Shown: piece by piece, positions 48,360 through 60,671 of the stretch
How the letters are laid out: each line of letters starts with the position of its first letter
Position numbering within the stretch: the first letter of the stretch is position 1
Origin: Chrysomallon squamiferum
Taxonomy: Eukaryota; Mollusca; Gastropoda; Neomphalida; Peltospiridae
Reading direction: 5' to 3'
Length of the DNA stretch: 64,000 nt
NCBI GenBank assembly: GCA_012295275.1
Contig: CM022679.1
Span: forward strand, 6,979,669 to 7,043,668
Program-made: the position numbers and the translations under genes
Notes under the pieces: model-generated
The model's input: only the letters and a program-made list of their open reading frames with translations
Told to the model about the DNA's origin: nothing
Database searches by the model: none

Positions 48360-51300
48360 TTCATTTATTTATCTATTTATTTGGTATTTATTTATCTATC
48401 TATCTATCTATCAATCTAAGTATTTATTTATTTATTCAGTTACCTAGTTAGTTAGTCAGTTGTTCACAACTAGTTTTGTTTACTTATTTTTCTCATGAAC
48501 AAGATGTTAGAAGAAATCATACATGTGTCAGGTGTGCTCTATCACAACAGTAAAAGGCTTTATATTGGCATATTTCTATCTTCTTCTTTTTTTCAATCAG
48601 AAGTTTCCAGATAGTACAAATACAAATAATCTTTATGCATGTATTTTTTAGGAATGAATATTCTATTGCTTTGTGAACGTGTGATTAGACTCTGAACATA
48701 GGCACTCTTCTAGAACGAACTGGCACAAGAGGACATAGTCCAGTGACGACCTCACAATCATGAGATGCCTCAGACTAGGCTCGAACTTACGGTACCTATT
48801 CGATCGCACAGTTATATGTCTTAGTTATATGTGTGCATGTATGTATGTGTGCATGTATGTATGTATGTATGTATGTATGTATGTATGGATGTGTGTATGT
48901 ATGTATTTATGTATGTATTAATGTATGTATGTATGTTCGTTTTTATATATATCATATATGTACTGCATCGTCAACATTTTTTTTTATTGTGGTACTGTAG
49001 CAAAAATTAAAAAATAACTTGATTATTGACATAATTAAGGTTTAAATAAACAATTTACATGTATATCTATTCATATAATAAATATTAGAAAGTAATAACA
49101 GAAAATAAAACAAACATAAACGATCTGTAACAGTTGATATGAATAACTAAAATAAACATAAATCATGTATATCCTTTAATTTAATGAGTAATTATAATTA
49201 AAATAAAATACAATGTATAACTATTGATATAAATACATCTAAATAACTCAAATAAATATAATTAAATAATATTAAAAATATAGAAATAAAATGCAGTTAT
49301 TGATTTATATATAACTAAAACAAATATAATTAATTAATACAAAAAATATAGATATAATATGAATGTTAATATATAGCTATTGGTTTATGTATAACTAAAA
49401 TAAATATAGCAAACATGAACAATATATAAGTATAACTGTAAGTACTGATCTGAAATATACATAAAATAAAACTAATAAAATAATCAACAACAGCAAGTAC
49501 AAGTTACGATGAAGAAAATAAAAGAAGTGATTACATTAAAATCATAAGAGAACATAATAATACCTTTTGTATTTCTTTGCAGCAGTAATGTTTAAGAGAC
49601 CTGATCTACTGACAACTTTCCAAATGGGGAAAATACCTACAGTGTGACAAAGAGAATATGCTAGAAGGCCGATTAAATTTGTATCAGACGGTTAAGGTGT
49701 AATACATTTAAATAAACACATAACAATAGTGTAACACTGAGTTCTAAAAAAATAAGAAAAATAAATATAAATATCCCTTAATACATAATGAAAAAACAGA
49801 AATAAACATAAATGTACATTTCTGATAACATAAATAAATACATAATATTTAAAAATTCACACACACACACACACACTCACACACACACACACACACACCA
49901 GAGTATAACTATATATGTAATAAATAACTAAATAAAACACAAACAATGTACAAGTACTAGTATAATAGAAGAAAAAAATAAAAACAAACATAAATATAAA
50001 TATTAATTAAGTAAAAAATAGTACACACACACACACACACACAGACAGATAGATAGATATATATATATCACGGCTAAGTCGACTACGTTTAAGTCGTCAA
50101 AGTTCGTAAGTCGTCACCTTAGCGAAATTCCCTATTTTCTCCAAAGTTATTCCCATTAAAATATCCCTGTCAAAGTCGCCACCTGGCGCTTGCTCCCAAT
50201 TAACACAAACCGCAGTTAATTTCTAGTTCTAAGTCGTCAGTCAGAAATCCCTCGTACAGTGAGTTTCCCGCTATCACAAGCTGTTGTCATGGATTTAGAC
50301 GGTAAGCACGTGACTTGCCTCGTGTATGTATGTATAAATAAATACATAATATTTAAAATATCACACATACACACACAAACACACACACACACATTGGATT
50401 TATTTATTTATTTATTTATTTATTTATTCATTTATTTATCTATTTATTTGGTATTTATTTATCTATCTATCTATCTATCAATCTAAGTATTTATTTATTT
50501 ATTCAGTTACCTAGTTAGTTAGTCAGTTGTTCACAACTAGTTTTGTTTACTTATTTTTCTCATGAACAAGATGTTAGAAGAAATCATACATGTGTCAGGT
50601 GTGCTCTATCACAACAGTAAAAGGCTTTATATTGGCATATTTCTATCTTCTTCTTTTTTTCAATCAGAAGTTTCCAGATAGTACAAATACAAATAATCTT
50701 TATGCATGTATCTTTTTAGGAATGAATATTCTATTGCTTTGTGTACGTGTGATTAGACTCTGAACATAGGCACTCTTCTAGAACGAACTGGCACAAGAGG
50801 ACATAGTCCAGTGACGACCTCACAATCATGAGATGCCTCAGACTAGGCTCGAACTTACGGTACCTATTCGATCGCACAGTTATATGTCTTAGTTATATGT
50901 GTGCATGTATGTATGTGTGCATGTATGTAGTGTATGTATGTATGTATGTATGTATGGATGTGTGTATGTATGTATTTATGTATGTATTAATGTATGTATG
51001 TATGTTCGTTTTTTATATATATCATATATGTACTGCATCGTCAACATTTTTTTTTTTTTGTGGTACTGTAGCAAAAAATTAAAAATAACTTGATTATTGA
51101 CATAATTAAGGTTTAAATAAACAATTTACATGTATATCTATTCATATAATAAATATTAGAAAGTAATAACAGAAAATAAAACAAACATAAACGATCTGTA
51201 ACAGTTGATATGAATAACTAAAATAAACATAAATCATGTATATCCTTTAATTTAATGAGTAATTATAATTAAAATAAAATACAATGTATAACTATTGATA

Positions 51301-51929
51301 TAAATACATCTAAATAACTCAAATAAATATAATTAAATAATATTAAAAAATATAGAAATAAAATGCAGTTATTGATTTATATATAACTAAAACAAATATA
51401 ATTAATTAATACAAAAAAATATAGATATATAATATGAATGTTAATATATAGCTATTGGTTTATGTATAACTAAAATAAATATAGCAAACATGAACAATAT
51501 ATAAGTATAACTGTAAGTACTGATCTGAAATATACATAAAATAAAACTAATAAAATAATCAACAACAGCAAGTACAAGTTACGATGAAGAAAATAAAAGA
51601 AGTGATTACATTAAAATCATAAGAGAACATAATAATACCTTTTGTATTTCTTTGCAGCAGTAATGTTTAAGAGACCTGATCTACTGACAACTTTCCAAAT
51701 GGGGAAAATACCTACAGTGTGACAAAGAGAATATGCTAGAAGGCCGATTAAATTTGTATCAGACGGTTAAGGTGTAATACATTTAAATAAACACATAACA
51801 ATAGTGTAACACTGAGTTCTAAAAAAATAAGAAAAATAAATATAAATATCCCTTAATACATAATGAAAAAACAGAAATAAACATAAATGTACATTTCTGA
51901 TAACATAAATAAATACATAATATTTAAAA

Positions 51930-51978
<49 letters not shown>

Positions 51979-52098
51979 AGAGTATAACTATATATGTAAT
52001 AAATAACTAAATAAAACACAAACAATGTACAAGTACTAGTATAATAGAAGAAAAAAATAAAAACAAACATAAATATAAATATTAATTAAGTAAAAAAT

Positions 52099-52136
<38 letters not shown>

Positions 52137-54041
52137 GATAGATAGATATATATATATCACGGCTAAGTCGACTACGTTTAAGTCGTCAAAGTGCGTAAGT
52201 CGTCACCTTAGCGAAATTCCCTATTTTCTCCAAAGTTATTCCCATTAAAATATCCCTGTCAAAGTCCCCACCTGGCGCTTGCTCCCAATTAACACAAACC
52301 GCAGTTAATTTCTAGTTCTAAGTCGTCAGTCAGAAATCCCTCGTACAGTGAGTTTCCCGCTATCACAAGCTGTTGTCATGGATTTAGACGGTAAGCACGT
52401 GACTTGCCTCGTGTATGTATGTATAAATAAATACATAATATTTAAAATATCACACATACACACACAAACACACACACACACATTGGATTTATTTATTTAT
52501 TTATTTATTTATTTATTCATTTATTTATCTATTTATTTGGTATTTATTTATCTATCTATCTATCTATCAATCTAAGTATTTATTTATTTATTCAGTTACC
52601 TAGTTAGTTAGTCAGTTGTTCACAACTAGTTTTGTTTACTTATTTTTCTCATGAACAAGATGTTAGAAGAAATCATACATGTGTCAGGTGTGCTCTATCA
52701 CAACAGTAAAAGGCTTTATATTGGCATATTTCTATCTTCTTTTTTCTTTCAATCAGAAGTTTCCAGATAGTACAAATACAAATAATCTTTATGCATGTAT
52801 CTTTTTAGGAATGAATATTCTATTGCTTTGTGTACGTGTGATTAGACTCTGAACATAGGCACTATTCTAGAACGAACTGGCACAAGAGGACGTAGTCCAG
52901 TGACGACCTCACAAACATGAGATGCCTCAGACTAGGCTCGAACTTACAGTACCTATTCGATCGCACAGTTATATGTCTTAGTTATATGTGTGCATGTATG
53001 TATGTGTGCATGTATGTATGTATGTATGTATGGATGTGTGTATGTATGTATTTATGAATGTATTAATGTATGTATGTATGTTCGTTTTTATATATATCAT
53101 ATATGTACTGCATCGTCAACATTTTTTTTTATTGTGGTACTGTAGCAAAAATTAAAAAATAACTCGACTATTGACATAATTAAGGTTTAAATAAACAATT
53201 TACATGTCTATCTATTCATATAAAAAATATTAGAAAGTAATAATAGAAAATAAAACAAACATAAACGATCTGTAGCAGTTGATATGAATAACTAAAATAA
53301 ACATAACTCATGTATATCCTTTAATTTAATTAGTAATTATAATTAAAATAAAATACAATGTATAACTATTGATATAAATACATCTAAATAACTCAAATAA
53401 ATATAATTAATTAATATTAAAAAATATAGAAATAAAATGAATATTAATGTATAGCTACTGGTTTATATATAACAAAAATAAATATAATTAATTAATACAA
53501 AAAATATAGATATAATATGAATATTAATATATAGCCATTGGTTTGTGTATAACTAAAATAAATATAGCAAACATGAACAATACATAAGTATAACTGTAAG
53601 TATTGATCTGAAATATACATAAAATAAAACTAATAAAATAATCAACAACAGCAAATACAAGTTTCGATGAAGAAAATAAAAGAAGTGATTACATTAAAAT
53701 CATAAGAGCACATAATACCTTTTGTATTTCTTTGCAGCAGTAATGTTTTAGAGACCTGATCTACTGACAAAATTTCCAAATGGGGAAAATACCTACAGTG
53801 TGACAAAGAGAATATGCTAGAAGGCCGATTAAAGTTGCATCAGACGGTTAAGGTGTAATACATTTAAATAAACACATAACAATATTATAACACTGAGTAC
53901 TAGAAAAATAAGAAAAATAAATATAAATAGCCCGTAATACGTAATGAAAAAACAGAAATAAACATAAATGTACATTTCTGATAACATAAATAAACATAAA
54001 TGTACATTTCTGATAACATAAATAAATACATAATATTTAAA

Positions 54042-54094
<53 letters not shown>

Positions 54095-54214
54095 AGAGTA
54101 TAACTATATATATAATAAATAACTAAATAAAATACAAACAATGTACAAGTACTAGTATAATAGAAGAAAAAAATAAAAACAAACATAAATATAAATATTA
54201 ATTAAGTAAAAAAT

Positions 54215-54252
<38 letters not shown>

Positions 54253-54600
54253 GATAGATAGATATATATAAATCTCGGCTAAGTCGACTACGTTTTTAAG
54301 TCGTCAAAGTCGACACCTTAGCGAAATTCGTCATTTTCTCCAAAGAAATTCCCATTAAAACAATCCCTGTCAAAGTTAATTTCTAGTTCAAACCTCAGTT
54401 AATTTCTGATGTCATGGATGAAATCCGACGGGATATTGCATTGGGATATGGATTTATATGCGTGACTTGCCTCGTGTATGTATGAATAAATAAATACATA
54501 ATATTTAAAAATTACACACACACACACACACACACAGTATAACTATACACACATACATACATATATATATATAAATAAATAAAATAAAATACAAAATGTA
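47940..54600. repeat. Tandem array of about 2.1-kb units (three full, two partial)
   Basis: The anchor GTCATGGATTTAGACGG recurs at 48183, 50286 and 52375, and a diverged form at 54411, giving periods of about 2103, 2089 and 2036 bp. Each full unit has, in order, an AAGTCG-rich block, the anchor, a (CA)n run, (TTTA)n/(TCTA)n, a unique block (CATGAACAAGATG...), (TATG)n, a long AT-rich stretch, a block starting TTTGCAGCAGTAATG (49576, 51651, 53731), more (CA)n and (GATA)n. Units 2 and 3 are nearly identical; units 1 and 4 keep a longer sequence after the anchor (GATATTGCATTGGGAT). No gene is supported; its ORFs are microsatellite translations. Confidence 0.95.
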
Positions 54601-54615
54601 CAAGTACTAGTATAC

Positions 54616-54704
<89 letters not shown>
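54616..54704. repeat. (GA)n microsatellite
   Basis: An uninterrupted GA run at the right edge of the 2.1-kb array. Confidence 0.96.
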
Positions 54705-54706
<2 letters not shown>

Positions 54707-54779
54707 ACTAATTCAGAAAAGAAAAAAAAAAAAGAAATCAGATATGGTTTCCGATACAAAGTACAATGGTTATGCCATG

Positions 54780-55174
<395 letters not shown>

Positions 55175-55175
<1 letters not shown>

Positions 55176-55713
55176 AAAATTAAAAGAAATAATAATAATG
55201 ATAAAATAATAATAATAATAATGATAAAATAAAGATAAAAATAAAGATTAAACAAAATACAAGTAACTAGAGTGCTGAGTTTCACTAAGTATTATAAAAG
55301 AGAAATTAAATCAATATTTAGTATAGTAACTGCTTATAAGGATGGGGCCAGCTGACTGTGCAGAAAACAAGTAGCGAACGGGAAGAACAGTTTTAAAAAT
55401 TTTAAGTAAACTGGATGAAAACGTTTCCTGGAGAAAACAGAAAAACTAGAAGAATGCGCAGTGTAAACTCTGGCTGACGAGGTTTTAACTCTTACTGATG
55501 GAAAATGGTAAGTCATCCAGGAAGTATACCCACAAACATGCAATGGGTTTTGTCGTGTTAAATTTTAATAATCAGAGAAATCCACTGAAGTAAATCAAAA
55601 ATAAACAAACAAACAAACAAACACACAAATGTATAGATAAACAAACAAGCAAACAAATAAATAAAAATAAAAATAAAAATAAAAATAAAAATAAAAATAA
55701 AAATAATAATAAC

Positions 55714-55755
<42 letters not shown>

Positions 55756-56272
55756 GTTAAAAATAAATAAATAAATAAATAATTTTTTTAAAGTAAACGA
55801 TAAAGCTGAAAGAATAAAAAATATACTTATCCTATAATTACCTTTACAAATTTAACTCATATTGTCAATCCCTTTTAATCTCCAGCTAAAGGGAAAGGTT
55901 TACCTTTGGTTTTACAGGAATAATTAATTAGTTATTTTGTTTATAAAATAAAAGTTACAGCATTAATGTGGACTTTCCCAAAGGGAAACCTGATCAAATA
56001 GAATGTGCTAGTTTATCCATTTTATGATTTCTCTTCATCAACCGAATAATTTAAATACAATTTTACTGATTGATAAACGATATGTGCTAGAAATTATTAA
56101 AAAAAAAAAAAAAAAAAAAAAAATAGACCCATATTCACTATAAAAAGAAATGTGAAAATTCTTATTAAACTATCGATATAATAACTAAGTGCAACTCAGT
56201 ACTACAAAAATAAACAATGTCCAACAACTACTAGCTTCAAAAGAGAAGCTTTATCTTTTTCTTCTTCTTCTT

Positions 56273-56308
<36 letters not shown>

Positions 56309-56340
56309 ATAAAAAAAATAAAATAAAAAAAAAAAAAAAA

Positions 56341-56380
<40 letters not shown>

Positions 56381-56490
56381 CATTTGGTATTGTGTCAAAA
56401 AATTATTAATTTGAATTTCTTTTTTTTTTTTTTTTTTTTTACCCCATTTTATGGTTAGTTTGTTCAATTTTTGTATTCTTTTCGTTTCAG
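55175..56490. other. Gene-free simple-sequence-rich stretch
   Basis: AAAAT/AAT repeats (about 55660-55790), poly(A) at 56099-56123, and a long A-rich and AAT block (56273-56380), with AT-rich unique sequence between. I see no supported exon. Confidence 0.7.
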
Positions 56491-56724
56491 ACTTACATTA
56501 ATTTACGTTAATTGACTTACCAGACAGTTCGTTCTACGGTCAGTCTAAATGTTTTTCGATTGGATTTTCCATTCAGAAAAATTACCTCGATCTCAGGTAA
56601 AAGGTTATGTCACGTGTCCGGAAATAAAGTTTGCCCGGAAATACCTCAGAAATTCCATCACGTGATTCCAGTTTTATTCGGAAAAATATTATTGATATAT
56701 TTTAAGTAAATCATTTTTACATAT

Positions 56725-57130
56725 TTTCAGCTTGACCTACTGCTTCAGATAATAAGTCTGTTAGCAACTATCATTATGTGCATCGGTAGGTAAATACACA
56801 GACCACTCCTTGGCTGGTTACCATGAACACAAGGTCATTCAAAAAAATACGACAAAAAAAAAAAAATAAAAAAAAAAAAAAATAAATAAATAAATAAACA
56901 ATAAAAAAAACATAAGCTGGTGGTTTTGGGGGGGGGCTGGTAAGTCAAGGTATCACTGTGTTATTAAAAGCGATTTTTGAAGTCATTCGGTAAAAACAAA
57001 GTTGCATTTAAAGGGATAAAGTTTCAAGCTTCATAAATCGATTCACTATTGGTAAGTTGTCACTCTGCATTTATTATGTAGTGGTTTATAATAATAATAA
57101 TAATAAATAATAATAATAATAATAATAAAA
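56725..57130 (+). repeat. Dispersed duplicate, copy 2, with a possible membrane-helix exon
   Basis: Counterpart of 54780-55175. At its left end, an acceptor (CATATTTTCAG ending at 56730) precedes a 50-60 bp open frame reading LDLLLQIISLLATIIMCI, then G|GTAGGT. This could be a short transmembrane exon, but only phase 0 is open and the other copy runs into poly(A), so the exon reading is weak. The rest is (AAT)n and AT-rich sequence. Confidence 0.5.
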
Positions 57131-59390
57131 TTATTAAAAAGTTAAAGGTAGCAAAAATAATAATATTAATAATAAATTATTGGTAATAAACACTTTCAAT
57201 ATGTGTCGAAGCTGAATGAGAAAATGACAACACGAACACCGCTACGTGATTGTCAGATTGTTTCGCTACTAATATTTGTGCATGTGTGCTAGATGGCACA
57301 CGAATAAAACGACAACAGCAACAATAATGATAACGATAACAACAACAACGACACAAATAGCATTAAAGAAGAAAGGCATGGTATTAAATGGTGTTTTTAA
57401 ATTATTTGATTCCTCTACTGGGTTCTATTCCATCCTTTTGCTACAATCGTATACTTAGTAATGTACATTTATAACCTCGTCATTATGAATATTACGTTTA
57501 TAAAAGATATTTTTTAGAAAACGGATTTTCTACAAGTTCTCTCGCATTTATTTAAAAAAAAAAGAAAAAAGAATAAGAATTTAAAAAAAAAAATACATTT
57601 GGCTGGAGTTAATTAATTAATTAATAAAAAAAAAAAATTAAATCACTGCAGCTGTTATATATATATATTCTACATTAGTGATACAATATAGGACGTTTTT
57701 TGTTAAATTCGAAATATTTACAACAACAATAATATAAATATTCAGGTGTAAATAATAACAAATTTGATGTTTTAAGATTGTAACTTTATGTTTGGTAACA
57801 AATTGCACCTGTGACATTAAATTCATGTAGTGAAACAGACTAGTAATGAAACAACAACGTGACGTGAAACATTCTTTAATAAATGTAATAGATCGTATAT
57901 GACAATAAAATAACTACATTCAAGATGCCTTTTTTCGTTATTAATAACAGATAAAATTAAATATAAAGGAATAAACAAACTAAAAGAATTCGAGTTAAAC
58001 ACTTCTTAAAATGTTTGCCGCTAAAAATAGATACACGTAATAACGTTTGATACACTTATTTTTAATAATTTCACAAATCTTTTAAGAAACAAAATAAAAT
58101 AAATTGTATGTAAATATTTCAAGCTTAATTAGTAAATTATTTATTAAAGAAATTAGTAATCTTACCTTAGATTTGACAGCAGTGAAGTGGCCTCGTGTTA
58201 TGAGTGACGACACTTTTCCTCAATGCGCATGTCTTTTGTATGTCGTCGTTGGTTGGTTTGTCTTAGTGAAGGTTGTTTTCCATTTATTTCTCTCTGACCT
58301 ATTCTGCGTCGAATGCATACAAGCGATATATTTCTTAAAACAGAATTTGAACAAGAAGCATAAATGTGACATTGAACTGCCGTTATCAGTATTCATCAGT
58401 ATGCATTGTATTAGTGACATTATTATCTTAAACACTGGAGTGAAAACAAAAACAAAAAATTCACAAAAAAGGAGAGGTCGCCATCCTTCTGGTTGATCTT
58501 GCTTTGTAAATTAAATTAGCTTTTGTAATAATGAAAAAAAAAAAAATAATAATAATATTTTTAATAATAATAATAAAAAAAAAAAAAACTGAAAAAAATA
58601 AAATAAAATAAATAAATAAATAAAGAGTTGAATACTAAATCTACAATTCACTGGGCTACTGTCGTTTACTATCAGCAGCAAATCTTTAATATGCATTTTC
58701 CAAATCCAAAAGAAAACACGAACACCTTCAGCCTGTAATACAGTCACGTTTTAAAATAGTTGACTAAGTAACTCTTCCTTTAATACTTCAGTCTGCCTAT
58801 CACACTTATATCTGCCCAACAACACATTTGAATGTGTTCACTGAAATCATTTTTGTCTACCATGAAGTATTTTTTCAACCAGTTTCTTCTACAGAATAGT
58901 GGCACATTTTCTGTTAGCGTTGTCCCAGTTCTGAACTGACAAGTGGCCATTTCAGCTGATCTTTGATCGAATAGGCGTATTTAATGCTGGCAATAATTTT
59001 ACTGTTAAAGCCAATTGTTGTGAAAACAAAATATTAATCCAGATCCACGTTTCAAAAAAATTGTAGTCAAACTTATTCTGCCAGTCAACAGTGTAAAAAC
59101 GAAATTGTTAGGCTTCCAAGAAGGAAAGACTTCAGTGTTTCCAGGAAAAATAACGATATTTCCCCGGGAATGTAACTGCCCTGCACAAATAATAGTTAAG
59201 TTGATATCATGCCGTCCTACTTCAGCAGATTAGCATACAGCTGATATAAAGTAACCTAGTAAAAATATCACTACAGGTACATTAAACAGCACTGAAGTGT
59301 GAACTGAATGGCGCGAATCATAAAACCTATGAATGTTAAACATCTCTAAGAGTTATTAGATTTATACTACAAATTTTGCTCTATTTTACC
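57130..59390. other. Gene-poor stretch
   Basis: Mainly unique AT-rich sequence with short A runs. A 130-codon plus-strand ORF (58104-58496) shows no family signature and lies where the minus strand also has a GTAAGA donor-like site (near 58163), so I leave it uncalled. Confidence 0.5.
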
Positions 59391-59401
59391 ATGGCCTTAG
59401 G

Positions 59402-59530
59402 TAAACGAGATGAAATATATTATTATTATTGTTATTCCAGTTGTTGTTTTTGGTGCTGGTGCTACTTTTGTTACTCAGAAAAGATTATGCCTGCATGACG
59501 ACCTAACTTTCCATATATACATACATGTTT
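59402..59530 (+). other. Possible orphan transmembrane exon
   Basis: After CCATGGCCTTAG the plus strand reads VNEMKYIIIIVIPVVVFGAG and then ATFVTQKRLCLHDD, a credible membrane helix with a basic stop-transfer. It runs into simple sequence with no evident donor or partner exons. It may be a relic of the receptor cluster or chance. Confidence 0.2.
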
Positions 59531-59569
59531 GTGTGTGTTTCTATGTGCATATAATACATGAATATCTGC

Positions 59570-59571
<2 letters not shown>

Positions 59572-59662
<91 letters not shown>
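59572..59662. repeat. (GA)n microsatellite
   Basis: An uninterrupted GA run; its R-E translation is an artefact. Confidence 0.96.
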
Positions 59663-59665
<3 letters not shown>

Positions 59666-59763
59666 CCTTACGTTTCAGTTAGATCATAAAAAAAATGCAT
59701 ATACATTTTTTAACATAATGAATATGCCGAACTCCAGAGAAGAATAATTAGTAGTATAAAAAA

Positions 59764-59805
<42 letters not shown>

Positions 59806-60100
59806 CCAAATGGTAAGAAAAAAATGTGGCCACCAAAATATAATAACTGACCGTTTTCATTTTTTATTTATGCATAATCTATCCTTGAACAGTTTTCTGT
59901 CGGCTATTTTCAGATAATCCAGGCAAACTTTGAAAAGTCGAGAAAAATAGTTCGAGTTTTAGTGTTCGAGTATTCGATTTTCAGATATTAACTGTAGTTC
60001 CGATGGATGAGTGATATATTCTTGAATGTTTGAATAAAAAACTAAATAAATAAAAGACACAACTCAAATGAATTTGACATAAATATGTACACACACATGC

Positions 60101-60106
60101 CTTTAT
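60101..60106 (-). terminator. Candidate poly(A) signal for the third receptor-like gene
   Basis: AATAAA on the minus strand about 370 bp beyond the stop at 60469. Confidence 0.35.
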
Positions 60107-60279
60107 TGATATATGACAGAGTAAAAACAAACGATATATACATGTAAGTAGCCTACATTACTGAAACACATAACCCGAAATTAATAGTAGTTTTAGATTT
60201 ATAGGCTTTGCAGAACGTAATTAATCAGTACTGAGATGTTAACAGCATTACAGTCCACATATTTAAAAAAGAAACCACG

Positions 60280-60614
60280 TATATATATATATATATATAT
60301 ATATGTCAAGAAATAACATCTTTTTTTTCGTTATTTAAAAATTATAATTTTTTTTTTTTAAACTTGAAAATGAAGTAACAAACAGTAGTTATTGATAGCT
60401 GATCAACAGTCGCTGCAAATGGATGAAAAATTCTTGCAGGACAGTAAGCTCCAAAATCTTTTACACATCTAGATGTCTTCATCATCTAGAAAAGAAAAAA
60501 GTAAGTAATACTTATTAAACGTTTTCTATATGAACTAGTATGACAATGCAAAACAAATACCGCCTACCTTGCCAGAAAAATATTGTTGTTGTTGTTGTTT
60601 TAGATTTAATTATA

Positions 60615-60670
<56 letters not shown>
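60280..60670. repeat. (AT)n and (ATT)n microsatellites
   Basis: An AT run at about 60281-60304 and an ATT run at about 60617-60670, within the 3' part and last intron of the minus-strand receptor-like gene. Confidence 0.93.

Positions 60671-60671
<1 letters not shown>

Noticed and set aside
48156-52575. Three similar ORFs beginning MSFPLSQAVVMDLDG
   Set aside because: They repeat only because the 2.1-kb DNA unit repeats; after the first 15 residues they are CA and TTTA microsatellite translations.
47940-54600. CRISPR-like reading of the regularly spaced repeats
   Set aside because: The units are 2.1 kb, eukaryotic and microsatellite-rich, with no short direct repeats separated by unique spacers.
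58104-58496. 130-codon plus-strand ORF with hydrophobic stretch
   Set aside because: No recognisable family, no splice context, and composition typical of AT-rich noncoding DNA. I cannot exclude a small gene.
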